NCBI GenBank assembly: GCA_947463165.1
Contig: CANHSW010000008.1
Location: 1-21,257, forward strand
From: Cyanobacteriota bacterium
Lineage (GTDB): Bacteria; Cyanobacteriota; Cyanobacteriia; PCC-6307; Cyanobiaceae
DNA length: 21,257 nucleotides
Reading direction: 5' to 3'
Shown: positions 7,825 through 15,926 of the stretch, one piece after another
Layout: each line of letters opens with the position of its first letter
Numbering within the stretch: position 1 is the stretch's first letter
Notes under the pieces: model-generated
Told to the model about the DNA's origin: nothing
Seen by the model: only the letters and a program-made list of their open reading frames with translations
Database searches by the model: none
Made by a program: the position numbers and the translations under genes

Positions 7825-10800
7825 TGCGGGCCACCTGCCGCTGGTGGCTGGATAGATAAATCGGTGGGCCGCTCAGGGGAGGCCGGCTCCGCCGCAGGCC
7901 CGGATGGCCCAGGGCCATAGGCGCCACCGCCGGGGGTCTCGATGCGCAGGGCCTCGCCCGCCTGCAGCTGCCGTTCAAACGATCCGGGCAACAGCTCCTC
8001 CGTGCCATCCAGCTTCAGCAGCAGGTTGCGGCCGCAGGCGCCGGCCCCACCCCCCGCCAGGCCAAAGGGGGGCACCCGGCGGCAGCTCGACAACACCGAA
8101 ACACTCAGCGCCTCCAGGGCACGGATCTGGCGAATCACGCCATCGCCACCAGCCCAGCGCCCCAGGCCGCCGCTGCCCCGCCGGCGGCCAAACCACTCCA
8201 GCCGCACCGGATAGCGCTCTTCGAGGATTTCTGGGTCGGTGATGCGGGAATTGGTCATATGGCTCTGCACTGCCGCCGCACCGGCAAAACCGTGGCCATC
8301 GGCCCCGATCCCAGCCCCGGTACCGCCACAGATGGTTTCGTAATACTGACGACTGGCCGCTCCTGCGGCGGTATCGCCAAAGCTGAGATTGTTCATCGTG
8401 CCCTGGGCCGCCGCCTGCACGCCAAGGGCGGCGAACAGGGCGTTGGTGGCGGCCTGGGAGGTCTCCACATTGCCCGCCACCACGGCGGCCGGCGGCCGCG
8501 GATTGAGCAAACAGCCCAGCGGCACGATCAAGCTGATCGGTTCAAAGCAGCCGGCGTTGAGCGGGATCTCCTCCGCCACCAGACAGCGCAACACGTAGAG
8601 CACCACGGCCTTGGTAACCGCCAGGGGGGCATTGCGGTTGCCGGCCTGCTGGGCTGAACTGCCACTGAAATCCAGCTCCGCCCGGCGGGCCTGCCGATCC
8701 ACCCTCACGGCCACCTGAATACAGCTGCCGTCATCTAGTTCCAAGCGGAAATCCCCATCACTGAGGCGCGCCAACAGCCGCCGCACCGCCGCCGCCGCAT
8801 GGGCCCGGCCATGGTCCATGTAGGCCTGCACCAGCGCCAGCCCCTCGCGGGCGATCAGCTGCTGCAATGCCCGCTCGCCGAGGCGATTTGCCGCCACCTG
8901 GGCCTGCAGGTCTGCCAGCAGCTGATCGGGGTTGCGCACCGGATGGGGCCCAGCCGCCAGGCGGGCCAGCCAACGGCCTCGATCGAAGACGCCATTTTCC
9001 AGAAAGGGCAGATTGCGCAGCAACAGGCCCTCCTGCTCAATGCTGGTGCTGAAGGCGGGCATCGAGCCGGGGGTGATGCCGCCCACATCGGCGTGATGGC
9101 CGCGGCTGGCAACAAAGAACAAAGGCGGTTCCAGCGCATCTTCTGGCGCCGCATTTGGAGCCGCCACTAGCGCCGCCCTTGCTTCTAAATCTGCATCTGC
9201 CGCTGCCTCTGCCTCTGCCTCTACGCCTATCCCTAGGTCTACGCCTATGCCTATGCCTATGCCTATGCCTATGCCTGCAACTGCATCTGCCTTGGCCGGC
9301 GCAAAGATCGGCGTGATTGCCGTGATATCAGGTAGGTGGGTGCCGCCGGCGTAGGGATCGTTGGAGAGGATCACATCGCCGGGCCGCAGCGGCGGTCGCT
9401 CGCCGCGGCCGACGGCCTGCAACAGGGCTACCACGCTCTCCCCCATCGAGCCCAGATGCACAGGAATGTGGGGAGCATTTGCCACCAACCGGCCCTGGCC
9501 ATCAAATAGGGCACAGGAAAAGTCGAGGCGTTCGCGGATGTTCACCGAGCGACTGCTCTGCTGCAGCTGCACCCCCATCTGTTCGGCAATGGCGGCAAAG
9601 CGATGGTTGAACAGTTCCAACAACACCGGATCCGGGGCCTGGCCTGGCCCCCCATCGCACCCCTGGTCGCCGAGCAGGGGCTCGCGGGAGCGAATAGAGC
9701 GATAACCAGCTGCCGGGGCAAATTCTTGCGCGGCTGCCTGGGACTCTGTATCGGCGGTTGCCTGGGCGGATGCCTGATCAGCAGCAGCTGACTCAACCGA
9801 TTGCGGGACTACCTGATGAACCGGATAGTTAGCAGTGGACGCAACAATCGGTGCCACGGATTGGCGCTCCAGCAACAGGGCACCATCGGCCAATACTCGG
9901 GCCTGCCAATGGGTTTCCAACATCAAAGTGGTGGTGACGTCCATCACCACCGCCGGCCCCCTCAGCAGGGTGGCAGGGGCCAACTGCTCGCGCCGCCATA
10001 GGGGCACCGCTTGCCAACTGCCGGCCGCATGCAAACCACTTGTGGCCTGAAAATCGCTTGTAGCGGCAGTACTGCTTGTTGCGACACCACTGCTTGTAGC
10101 GGCAGCACTGCTTGTAGCGGCAGCACTGCTTGTAGAGGCCTCACAGATAGCCTCCGGCAAACCACCCGCCGGCGGCGGCGGCTGGGCAGCGTCCAATCCA
10201 GCTGGCTGGGACAGCCACACCGGCGTGGTAGGCAACGGCTGGCCCACTAACCAACCAGGCGGCTGGGCGAAATCTTGGCCGCCCAGCCGCTCAACCATGG
10301 GACCATGGTGGGCAGCTTGGCTAGCATGATGGGGAGCTTGGCTAGCTAAATCCTGGGCTAAATCCTGGGCTAAACAGCCGGGATGAGCGTTATGAAAATC
10401 CCCGAACCAGGCCCCCTGAAGCGCTGGGTCAACCGCCCACTCCACTGCCTTCTCTAGGGCTGCGTCTACGCAGGTGTCGATGGCGGTGTCTAGGGCGGTA
10501 TTTACGGAGGTGTCTAGGGAGATGTTTACGGAGGTGTCTAAGGCTGCCTCCACCAGCAGCCGTTCCACCACCAGCTGCTGGTCTGCCGGCACATAGCCAT
10601 AGCGCAGCCTATGTAAATCTACAAACTGCCGCTGTAACGCCGCCACCAGGTCCTGCGGCTCCCAGTGTTGCTGGGGCCAGGACAATTCCAACCCCCGCTC
10701 ACTGCCGGGATAGCGCAGCTCCAGGCGCCACTCCAGCCGGGGCTGCTGCTGGAGCCCTAAATCACCCGCCGCCCGCAGGGCCGCCGTGGCCTCCGCCGCC

Positions 10801-12482
10801 AGCTGATCGCGCAGGGCCTCCAGGGCTGGCAGCTGGGCCACCGCCAGCGGCGCCCGCACCGCCCGCTCCCGCAGCTGGCGCTGCTCCGCCATGCCGATGC
10901 CGTAGGCCGACAGCACCCCGGCCAGGGGATGCAGCAGCACCCGGCGAATCCCCAGCAGCTCCGCCAGCCGGCAGGCGTGCTGGCCGGCGGCGGCGCCGTA
11001 GCTCACCAGCAGGGCGGTGCGGATGTCATGGCCCCGCTGAATTGAAATGCGCCGCATCGCCTCGGCCATCCTTTCGATGGCGATGCAGAGGGCACCCTCC
11101 GCCACCTGTTCCGGGGTGGTGGCCCGATGGGCGCTGGTGATGGCGCTGGCCAGGGCCGAGAAGCGCTGCCGCACCGCCTCAATGTCTGGTGGCTGATCGC
11201 CCGCCGGGCCAAACACCGCCGGCAGGGCTTGGACTGGCAGCCGCCCCAGCAGCAGGTTGGCATCGGTGATCGTGGCCGGCCCGCCGAGCCGATAGGCGGC
11301 GGGCCCTGGATCGGCGCCGGCGGATTCGGGTCCCACCCGCAGCCGCTCGCCATCGAAATCAATGATCGAACCGCCGCCGGCAGCCACCGTATGCACCGGC
11401 AGCATCGGCGCCTGCAATCTCAGGCCGGCGATTTCGGTTTCAGGGCTGCGCTCCCAGGCCGCCTCGCCCCTGCTGGGATCGAAGTGGAATACATCGGTGG
11501 AGGTGCCGCCCATGTCGAAACCCACGATCGGCGGCAGATCGGCGCAACCATCGGCCAGCAGTGCCTGGCGGGCCACCGCCACCGCCCCCACCATGCCGCC
11601 GGCGGGACCCGAAAGGATCGTGTCCTTGGCGTGCAACAGGGCTGGCGGTGCTAAGGAGCCGCTGGAGCGCATCACCCGCAGGGGGGTGGCGGCACCGAGG
11701 GCCAGCTGCACCTGCTCCAAATAGGCGCGCAAAATTGGCGCCACCGCCGCCTCCACCAGGGCGGTGTGGCCGCGGGGCACCAGCCGGGGTTGGCCACTGA
11801 GCCGGTGGGAAAGCGCCACATGGGTCACACCCTGGCCCTGCAGCCAGCGCTCCAGGGCCAGCTCCTGGCTGGGGTTGCGGTAGCTATGGATCAGGGCCAC
11901 GGCAACACTGCGGTAGCCCTCGGCCAGGGCCCGCCGCAACTCAACCTCCAGCTGGCCATCGAGGCCCAGGGGTTCAAGCTCGCTGCCATCGGCCGCCAAC
12001 CGCCCCGCCACCTCCAGGGCCCGCAGCCGCAGCGGCTGGGGCCGGCGGATCTGGAGCGCAAAGATGTCTGGCCGGTGCTGGTCGCCGATGGCCAGCAAAT
12101 CGGCAAAACCCCGGTTGATCAGCAGCAACACCGGCTCGCCGCGCCGCTCCAACAGGGCATTGGTGGCCACCGTGGTGCCGAGGCGCAGCTCGGCGATCAA
12201 ACCCGCCGGGATCTCCTGGTTGCCATCGAGCTGGTTATCTTCCAGCCCCAGCAGCTCGCGGATGGCGGCCACCGCCGGATCGCCAGCCCGGCCAGGTTGC
12301 ACCGATAACAGCTTGCGCACCACCAGCCGGCCGTCACCCGAGCGACCGACGACATCGGTAAAAGTGCCGCCCCGATCGATCCAGAAGCGCCAGCCCGCTC
12401 CCCCGCCCAGGGCTTTTTCAGCGACAACCCCCGGGCCCTCCACCTTCCTTTGGCCCTCAACCTTCCTTTGGCCCTCAACCAT
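7821..12482 (-). CDS. 5-oxoprolinase (ATP-hydrolysing), HyuA-HyuB fusion with low-complexity inserts
   Basis: This 1553-aa fusion of hydantoinase A and B domains most likely opens 5-oxoproline to glutamate at the cost of ATP. The HyuA half spans residues 30 to about 870, with the ATP-binding motifs [12 protein letters not shown] (near 36-43) and [14 protein letters not shown] (321-334), and [13 protein letters not shown]. The HyuB half runs from about 952 to 1530, with [70 protein letters not shown] and the terminal [11 protein letters not shown]. Homologues are about 1200-1290 aa. The excess sits in repeat-derived inserts at roughly 648-680, 700-730, 782-806, 890-945 and 1067-1118. The N-terminus repeats VEGQRK twice, so the native start could be downstream of the ATG used here. 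The gene overlaps ggt by 4 bp, which supports a glutathione/5-oxoproline role over a hydantoinase role. Confidence 0.88.
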   Translation of the reverse strand: MVEGQRKVEGQRKVEGPGVVAEKALGGGAGWRFWIDRGGTFTDVVGRSGDGRLVVRKLLSVQPGRAGDPAVAAIRELLGLEDNQLDGNQEIPAGLIAELRLGTTVATNALLERRGEPVLLLINRGFADLLAIGDQHRPDIFALQIRRPQPLRLRALEVAGRLAADGSELEPLGLDGQLEVELRRALAEGYRSVAVALIHSYRNPSQELALERWLQGQGVTHVALSHRLSGQPRLVPRGHTALVEAAVAPILRAYLEQVQLALGAATPLRVMRSSGSLAPPALLHAKDTILSGPAGGMVGAVAVARQALLADGCADLPPIVGFDMGGTSTDVFHFDPSRGEAAWERSPETEIAGLRLQAPMLPVHTVAAGGGSIIDFDGERLRVGPESAGADPGPAAYRLGGPATITDANLLLGRLPVQALPAVFGPAGDQPPDIEAVRQRFSALASAITSAHRATTPEQVAEGALCIAIERMAEAMRRISIQRGHDIRTALLVSYGAAAGQHACRLAELLGIRRVLLHPLAGVLSAYGIGMAEQRQLRERAVRAPLAVAQLPALEALRDQLAAEATAALRAAGDLGLQQQPRLEWRLELRYPGSERGLELSWPQQHWEPQDLVAALQRQFVDLHRLRYGYVPADQQLVVERLLVEAALDTSVNISLDTSVNTALDTAIDTCVDAALEKAVEWAVDPALQGAWFGDFHNAHPGCLAQDLAQDLASQAPHHASQAAHHGPMVERLGGQDFAQPPGWLVGQPLPTTPVWLSQPAGLDAAQPPPPAGGLPEAICEASTSSAAATSSAAATSSGVATSSTAATSDFQATSGLHAAGSWQAVPLWRREQLAPATLLRGPAVVMDVTTTLMLETHWQARVLADGALLLERQSVAPIVASTANYPVHQVVPQSVESAAADQASAQATADTESQAAAQEFAPAAGYRSIRSREPLLGDQGCDGGPGQAPDPVLLELFNHRFAAIAEQMGVQLQQSSRSVNIRERLDFSCALFDGQGRLVANAPHIPVHLGSMGESVVALLQAVGRGERPPLRPGDVILSNDPYAGGTHLPDITAITPIFAPAKADAVAGIGIGIGIGIGVDLGIGVEAEAEAAADADLEARAALVAAPNAAPEDALEPPLFFVASRGHHADVGGITPGSMPAFSTSIEQEGLLLRNLPFLENGVFDRGRWLARLAAGPHPVRNPDQLLADLQAQVAANRLGERALQQLIAREGLALVQAYMDHGRAHAAAAVRRLLARLSDGDFRLELDDGSCIQVAVRVDRQARRAELDFSGSSAQQAGNRNAPLAVTKAVVLYVLRCLVAEEIPLNAGCFEPISLIVPLGCLLNPRPPAAVVAGNVETSQAATNALFAALGVQAAAQGTMNNLSFGDTAAGAASRQYYETICGGTGAGIGADGHGFAGAAAVQSHMTNSRITDPEILEERYPVRLEWFGRRRGSGGLGRWAGGDGVIRQIRALEALSVSVLSSCRRVPPFGLAGGGAGACGRNLLLKLDGTEELLPGSFERQLQAGEALRIETPGGGAYGPGPSGPAAEPASPERPTDLSIQPPAAGGPQ
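9205..9278. repeat. Hexanucleotide microsatellite inside the oxoprolinase gene
   Basis: Three GCCTCT units (9205-9222) and five GCCTAT units (9243-9272) plus variants form an in-frame hexamer tract. On the coding strand it specifies alternating Gly-Ile residues (residues 1070-1080) followed by an Ala/Glu/Asp-rich run. It falls inside the HyuB domain, between [12 protein letters not shown] and [12 protein letters not shown], which are adjacent in usual homologues. Confidence 0.9.
10054..10143. repeat. 18-bp tandem repeat inside the oxoprolinase gene, 5 copies
   Basis: Units such as CTGCTTGTAGCGGCAGCA repeat with an 18-bp period, two of them identical (10090-10107 and 10108-10125). They encode a Ser/Ala/Thr-rich ATSSAA-type hexapeptide repeat at residues 782-806, in the linker near the end of the HyuA half. 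Confidence 0.88.
10493..10540. repeat. 24-bp tandem repeat inside the oxoprolinase gene
   Basis: Two near-identical 24-bp units each end in TTTACGGAGGTGTCTA, with diverged half-units on the left back to about 10458. They encode repeated LDTSVN-type residues at about 648-672. The reading frame is preserved because the period is a multiple of three. Confidence 0.82.
12443..12478. repeat. 18-bp direct repeat at the start of the oxoprolinase gene
   Basis: Two exact copies of CCTTCCTTTGGCCCTCAA stand in tandem, immediately after the start codon on the coding strand. They encode VEGQRK twice. If the native start lay further in, the duplication would be upstream of the original gene. Confidence 0.9.
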
Positions 12483-12507
12483 TGCCGCGCACTCCCGGCA
12501 GGGATCC

Positions 12508-12523
12508 GAATTCAGCTGAATTC
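12508..12523. promoter_or_regulatory. 16-bp perfect palindrome upstream of the oxoprolinase-ggt operon
   Basis: GAATTCAGCTGAATTC is a perfect 16-bp palindrome centred about 33 bp before the ATG at 12482, in the only gap that can hold the operon promoter (12483-12665). A dimeric regulator could bind it. No matching -10/-35 pair is convincing, so the operator role is inference. Confidence 0.4.
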
Positions 12524-12665
12524 AAGCGAATAACCCTGGCCTTCAGGCCGGGGGGGATAACGACGGGCCTGGCGGGGCTCGCTGCCCCGGCAAGATCGCT
12601 TACAGAAGCCCATCACAGACCTGCTCCTGGAGGATCCGCAGCCGGAAGCAGCCACCCGCTGTCGA

Positions 12666-13415
12666 TCAATGTGCAACCCTCGGGAGTTGGCCATCGATCA
12701 GGAATAGCTCGCGGGGGAAACGATGCAGCCTGGCATCGTCATGACAGAGAAAAGAAGCGTGATCTGCTGTGATTTCTGTGGTGATCTCCACTTGATCGAA
12801 GGGGGTGGACTGAAACACCGCTGGTGTCAAGACACCCACTTGGATGAGCGAATCGCTGGAGCGGGCGCTGAGGTATTCAAAGGCCTCAATTCCTTGATCT
12901 CGCATCCACTCCCCCAACTGTTGGGTAGGCCCGTAATCCATGGGATCCCGCAGGCTAACTTGGGCAGCTTGATTAGCGATGGCTTGCAGCTGCAGGCCGA
13001 GGCTGGCATTCAGCAGCACGGAAAACAGAGCCTGGCGGCGGCGTATGGGCGCGGGCGGAGGATCAATCAGCCCCTCCCAAAACAACAGGGCGTAGAAGGC
13101 GCCCTCCAGCAGCGAACCGCTGCGGCTACGCGAGCCGTAGAACATCCCCCTCTGCTGACGACTGCCGAAACGGGAGCCATGGCGCAGGGGCGGGTAGCGG
13201 AATGGGGTCGCCAGCAGTGGATGGCTTGGAATGCCGGCGCCAGCAACCTGCGCCAGGGGCTTGCTGGTTTCCACCAAGGCCTCCAGACGGGCCAGCTGCT
13301 CGAGGTTGTCCACAAGAGGATCCAGGCTGTTGATGCCCTGCTGCTGCACAAGACGCAGCACAGTCCCCTGCAGGGCCACTGCGGGTGCAGCCGCAACGAT
13401 GGGGCGTAGATCCAC
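12666..13415 (-). CDS. RES-domain toxin (NAD+-degrading), copy 1
   Basis: This is a 249-aa toxin of the Xre-RES family. Such toxins break down NAD+, by phosphorolysis or hydrolysis, and stop growth unless held by the partner antitoxin. The named R, E and S residues appear intact: R82 in HGSRFGSR, E104 in SLLEGAFYALLF and S183 in FEYLSARS. The Tyr of MFYGSRSRSG is also present. The start is a GTG at 13415, three bases after the antitoxin stop. The protein is a clear paralogue of the second RES toxin, sharing TPFRY, GSRF, FYGSRSR, LLEGA, GIEAFEY and STPFDQVE. Its antitoxin has lost the N-terminal DNA-binding part. No other gene lies between it and the oxoprolinase operon downstream on the same strand. 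Confidence 0.85.
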   Translation of the reverse strand: MDLRPIVAAAPAVALQGTVLRLVQQQGINSLDPLVDNLEQLARLEALVETSKPLAQVAGAGIPSHPLLATPFRYPPLRHGSRFGSRQQRGMFYGSRSRSGSLLEGAFYALLFWEGLIDPPPAPIRRRQALFSVLLNASLGLQLQAIANQAAQVSLRDPMDYGPTQQLGEWMRDQGIEAFEYLSARSSDSLIQVGVLTPAVFQSTPFDQVEITTEITADHASFLCHDDARLHRFPRELFLIDGQLPRVAH

Positions 13416-13418
13416 CGC

Positions 13419-13712
13419 TTAGATCGGTGCACGCATGGCGTCGAGGTATTGCACGATCTCAACAAGCCCCTCAGTGCGCTGCACCTGCTCGGCTGGCACG
13501 CCTCCGCTGTGGCGGTTGGCGGTGTGAAACCAGTGACGCAACTGCAGGCGATCGTTGCCGACCAGAACCGAGAGGCTGCGGTAGAGCCGGATCAGCAGCA
13601 GCGCCAGCTCGCCGGTTTTGGACGATGGGTCAATGCCCTTGCTGCGGTTCAGCGAGGAAGCTGGCGACGAGATGGGCACCGCCTTCGGGGCGTACCAGGT
13701 GGGCCGGCGCAA
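13419..13712 (-). pseudogene. Xre/MbcA-type antitoxin, N-terminal DNA-binding part lost
   Basis: The last 75 or so residues match the toxin-binding part (DUF2384/MbcA-like) of Xre-RES antitoxins: GIDPSSKTGELALLLIRLYR, then SLSVLVGNDRLQLRHW, TANRHSGGVPAEQVQ and VEIVQYLDAMRAPI. They align closely with the intact second antitoxin (LRLHRSLSALVGDD, TANRHTGGIP, YLDAMRG). The Xre helix-turn-helix expected before it is missing. The frame instead continues for about 20 unrelated residues (MRRPTWYAPKAVPIS) on the opposite strand of another ORF, so homology stops near 13660. It could still neutralise its toxin if translated, but could not repress through an HTH. Its start codon is unclear. Confidence 0.75.
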
Positions 13713-14034
13713 CTACAACGGCGGCGTCAGCATCGGCAGGTTGGTGCAGGCGGTGATCAACTTCCTCAACCGCTGGCGAACGGGCAAGCAACGCTTCGAA
13801 CAGCTGAGTGCCCGCCAACAGGTGCTGCGGGCCAGCCTGGAGAGCAGCGGCCTGGAGAGCGGCGGTATTGAGGAAAGCGGCCGGGCAGAGAGCAGTCGGG
13901 TACAGATCAGTCGGGTACAGAGCAGCAAAACACAAATCCGCCAAAAGCAGAGCCGCGAAGCTGAGAGCACCGTCCAGCAGCTCAGCATTCTGCCCGAACC
14001 ATCCCAGGAGCCGGCCGATGGGCAAGATCGCTGA
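13672..14034 (+). CDS. Unknown protein, possibly 5'-truncated, coupled to SAP-domain gene
   Basis: I do not recognise this ORF, which gives 120 aa from the ATG at 13672. The frame is open back to 13618 (MDDGSMPLLRF), across the point where antitoxin homology ends on the other strand. The first 50 residues look protein-like (GAYQVGRRNYNGGVSIGRLV, then QAVINFLNRWRTGKQRFEQL). The rest is a polar Ser/Glu/Gln/Arg-rich tail that arose partly from a 15-bp tandem repeat (AGTCGGGTACAGA-type, near 13895-13925). The stop overlaps the start of the SAP-domain gene by 17 bp, which argues for real translation and coupling. No membrane segment is seen. The true 5' end may have been lost in a rearrangement. 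Confidence 0.45.
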   Translation: MGTAFGAYQVGRRNYNGGVSIGRLVQAVINFLNRWRTGKQRFEQLSARQQVLRASLESSGLESGGIEESGRAESSRVQISRVQSSKTQIRQKQSREAESTVQQLSILPEPSQEPADGQDR

Positions 14035-14424
14035 GGCGCTGCGGGAAAGCCTGCGGCAGCTGGCCCAGGCCGACGCCCGGATCCTGCGGGAGCTGGATGG
14101 GGCGCTGCCGTCCATGTCTCAGCCGGAGCCGCAGGTCGCTGGAGAACTGGCGGAGGGGCTGGAGAAGCTGGGCGTGAAGGAGCTGAAGGCGCTCTGTAAA
14201 GAGCGGGGCTTCAAGGGTTACACCGGCCTCAACAAGGCAGCCCTGATCCAGCGGCTCCGGGGGGCGAGCCCCCGCTGGCCGCGAAGGCAGCCGCGAAGGC
14301 AGCCGCGAAGGCAGTGGCCGCGCCCTCTGGCCTGGCCGCGATCCAGGCCAGGCTGGATCGCATGGAGACCCTGCTGCTGCAGATCGCCGAGAGGGTGGGG
14401 GTGAGCGATTCTGGTCTCGATTGA
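14018..14424 (+). CDS. SAP-domain DNA-binding-like protein split by a -1 frameshift
   Basis: This is a small protein with an N-terminal helix (MGKIAEALRESLRQLAQADA) and a SAP motif at about residues 48-82 (LEKLGVKELKALCKERGFKG, then LNKAALIQRLRG). SAP motifs bind DNA. In the starting frame the tail after residue 83 is Arg/Pro/Trp-rich and implausible, ending at 14404. Shifted by -1 at the six-G run 14259-14264, the frame continues as EPPLAAKAAAKAAAKAVAAP, followed by a coiled-coil-like IQARLDRMETLLLQIAERVG, and stops at 14424. That version is about 135 aa and protein-like throughout. One lost G, ribosomal slippage or a sequencing error would each explain it. The Lys-Ala repeat comes from a 12-bp tandem repeat. 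Confidence 0.6.
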
Positions 14425-14485
14425 GGCGTAGTGGATATCACCACAAAGGCGCCGCCATCATTGTTATCAGTTGTACTGGGGGTTG

Positions 14486-14722
14486 GTGGCTGATCTGCTG
14501 GTGCGCGGCGTCGATGATGGGCTCGTGCAGGCCCTGAAGAAGCGGGCCGGAGCCCATGGACGCACCGCCGAGGCTGAACATCGGGCAATCTTGGCGACTG
14601 CTTTGCTGACGCCTCCACGCCGCAATCTGGCTGAACTACTGAGCGCCATGCCCAACGTGGGCCGCGATACTGATTTCGAGCGGCCGGTTGACACCGCAGA
14701 GGCCTTGGATGTTTTTGGTTGA
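14486..14722 (+). CDS. vapB: VapB/FitA-like ribbon-helix-helix antitoxin
   Basis: This is a 78-aa antitoxin of the FitA/VapB type that would bind DNA and inhibit the VapC nuclease encoded next. The N-terminal ADLLVRGVDDGLVQALKKRA and the following AGAHGRTAEAEHRAILATAL match the ribbon-helix-helix domain of FitA-like proteins. The C-terminal FERPVDTAEALDVFG is the likely toxin-binding tail. I chose the GTG at 14486 because family members begin right before the A-x-L-L-V/I-R strand; in-frame TTGs at 14471 and 14483 are alternatives. A G-rich stretch precedes it. The end of the gene overlaps the ancestral vapC start, ATG at 14709. Confidence 0.8.
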   Translation: MADLLVRGVDDGLVQALKKRAGAHGRTAEAEHRAILATALLTPPRRNLAELLSAMPNVGRDTDFERPVDTAEALDVFG

Positions 14723-14777
14723 CACCACTTGCCATGCTATTGGTTGACACCACTTGCCACGTTTTTGGTTGACACCA
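14709..14777 (+). repeat. 25-bp tandem triplication of the vapC start
   Basis: Copies begin at 14709 (ATGTTTTTGGTTGACACCAC), 14734 (ATGCTATTGGTTGACACCAC) and 14759 (ACGTTTTTGGTTGACACCAA). The first two share the tail TTGCC. The spacing is exactly 25 bp, which is not a multiple of three. Each copy contains the bases for the first residues of VapC, M-F/L-L-V-D-T. Confidence 0.92.
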
Positions 14778-15181
14778 ATGTGATCAGCGAGGCGCGTAAG
14801 GGCCGTTGTGCTGATCCTGGCGTGATCGCCTTCTGGGAGGATGCTTCTAACAACAACAGGCCTATCTTTCTCGCGGCGGTTACGGTTGGCGAGCTACGGC
14901 GTGGCGTGGAGCTGATTCGCCATCCTGGTGATCGTCAACAGGCTGGGATGCTTGAACAGTGGCTTGATCAGGTGCTGCACGATTACGGCGATCGGGTATT
15001 GGCGCTGGATAGCGATGCTGCTCAGGTCTGGGGCCGTTTGCGTGTACCTGATCCCCAGCACACCATTGATAAACAGATCGCTGCCATCGCGATGCTGCAT
15101 GAGTTGACGGTGGTGACACGCAATGTGGTGGATTTCGCCAACACCGGGGTTCACCTGTTGAATCCGTTCACCGGTGGCTGA
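14729..15181 (+). CDS. vapC: VapC-type PIN-domain RNase toxin with disrupted start
   Basis: The body is a complete VapC/FitB PIN-domain ribonuclease. Counting the ACG at 14759 as residue 1, the acidic active-site residues are D5 (FLVDTNVISEARKG), E45 (VTVGELRRGVE), D104 (HTIDKQIAAIA) and D125 (TRNVVDF). The start is abnormal because the 25-bp unit around the start codon is triplicated. ATGs in copies 1 and 2 lead into short frames ending after about 12 codons, and the copy continuous with the gene has ACG instead of ATG. The open frame allows TTG starts at 14729, 14744 or 14765; I list the longest. Translation is probably weak or off. The vapB gene lies immediately upstream. Confidence 0.72.
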   Translation: MPCYWLTPLATFLVDTNVISEARKGRCADPGVIAFWEDASNNNRPIFLAAVTVGELRRGVELIRHPGDRQQAGMLEQWLDQVLHDYGDRVLALDSDAAQVWGRLRVPDPQHTIDKQIAAIAMLHELTVVTRNVVDFANTGVHLLNPFTGG

Positions 15182-15302
15182 ACGGCCCAATGCGGCGATC
15201 TGCAACGGCTGGCGAACCGAGCGATGTAGGCCTCCTCGATGGTGTGGCGCCCGCCGCAACCGCCCCCTGAAGCCAGGCGTGATGGTGTGAAAGGAGATGC
15301 GG

Positions 15303-15515
15303 ATGGCTTGGCGGCCACCTGCTCCAGCTCGCTGGCGACGACGGAGGGGAGCAAGTGGTGCGGCCGATCTAAGGCATCAGGCTAGACGGGATGCCAGTGT
15401 TACCAAGGGGTCTGATCGATGCAAAAGCTGCATCAAACGCCTCCGCGACAACTACGATTTCAGCCAGCAGCATCCGCCTCATTCGAGGCAAGGCTTGCAT
15501 GGTTGCCACTTTTGA
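15303..15515 (+). CDS. Possible small basic protein with Cys/His motif
   Basis: This is a doubtful 70-aa ORF. In its favour, AAGGAG stands six bases before the ATG at 15303. The C-terminal half reads SDRCKSCIKRLRDNYDF followed by HPPHSRQGLHGCHF, a C-x2-C plus His/Cys arrangement that could bind zinc. It ends 30 bp before the next antitoxin. Against it, the N-terminal half is an Arg/Ala/Pro-rich run of the sort that GC-rich DNA gives in any frame. It may be the tail of a lost gene. I assign no function. Confidence 0.25.
   Translation: MAWRPPAPARWRRRRGASGAADLRHQARRDASVTKGSDRCKSCIKRLRDNYDFSQQHPPHSRQGLHGCHF
15418..15434. promoter_or_regulatory. Inverted repeat upstream of the second Xre-RES operon
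   Basis: GATGCA, a 5-base spacer and TGCATC form a perfect 6/5/6 inverted repeat about 112 bp before the antitoxin ATG. It is sized for a dimeric HTH regulator such as the antitoxin itself. No promoter elements are convincing nearby, and it lies inside a doubtful small ORF. Confidence 0.25.
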
Positions 15516-15545
15516 GGCATGCTGTGGCGAGGTTGGTCGAGGGTA

Positions 15546-15926
15546 ATGGCTGTTCAGGAGCGCACTAGTGCGGCCACCAGCGGGCTGAACGAGGGCCTGG
15601 TGCTGCGCAAAGCCCTGCAGCGCGCCGGGGAGGAACTGGGGCTGTCGGCCCAAGACACGGCCCAGGCGATCGGCAAGAGCCGCACCTTCTTTGAGCATGC
15701 ACGGGCGAAGAGCCGCATTGATCGGCACACCCAGCGGATGATTGCCCTGGTGCTGCGCCTGCATCGCAGTCTTTCGGCCCTGGTGGGAGACGACATCGAA
15801 CTGATGCGCCACTGGATCAACACAGCCAACCGGCATACGGGGGGCATCCCGCGGGAGCAGCTGCAAGATCCGGAGCACCTGGTGGAGCTGGTGCACTACC
15901 TCGACGCCATGCGCGGGCGGCCGTGA
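15546..15926 (+). CDS. Xre/MbcA-type antitoxin of RES toxin, copy 2
   Basis: This is a 126-aa antitoxin. The N-terminal part (residues about 15-60) is an Xre-like helix-turn-helix (ALQRAGEELGLSAQDTAQAI, then GKSRTFFEHARAKSRID), used for DNA binding and autoregulation. The C-terminal part is the MbcA/DUF2384-like toxin-binding region (LRLHRSLSALVGDDIELMRH, TANRHTGGIPREQL and VHYLDAMRG). The ATG at 15546 is preferred over one at 15519 because GAGGG stands just before it and because the extra residues MLWRGWSRV look unlike the family. The TGA overlaps the toxin's GTG start (GTGA), so the two are translationally coupled. It is intact, unlike its paralogue about 2 kb away. Confidence 0.85.
   Translation: MAVQERTSAATSGLNEGLVLRKALQRAGEELGLSAQDTAQAIGKSRTFFEHARAKSRIDRHTQRMIALVLRLHRSLSALVGDDIELMRHWINTANRHTGGIPREQLQDPEHLVELVHYLDAMRGRP

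Noticed and set aside
7821..12482. Reading the fusion as separate hyuA and hyuB genes.
   Set aside because: The frame is open without a stop from HyuA through HyuB, and fused 5-oxoprolinases are a known form.
11127..12519. Several plus-strand open frames of 120-180 codons opposite the oxoprolinase.
   Set aside because: They are antisense to a clearly conserved coding region, and their composition is typical of antisense GC-rich frames.
12575..12590. GGGGC/GCCCC hairpin downstream of the first RES toxin as a terminator.
   Set aside because: The stem is only 5 bp and no T-run follows on either strand. Such short GC stems are frequent here by chance.
13630..14115. A 161-codon minus-strand frame that might have been the missing N-terminal half of the truncated antitoxin.
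   Set aside because: It is in a different frame and shows no helix-turn-helix pattern. It is antisense to the coupled unknown ORF and SAP gene, which look more protein-like.
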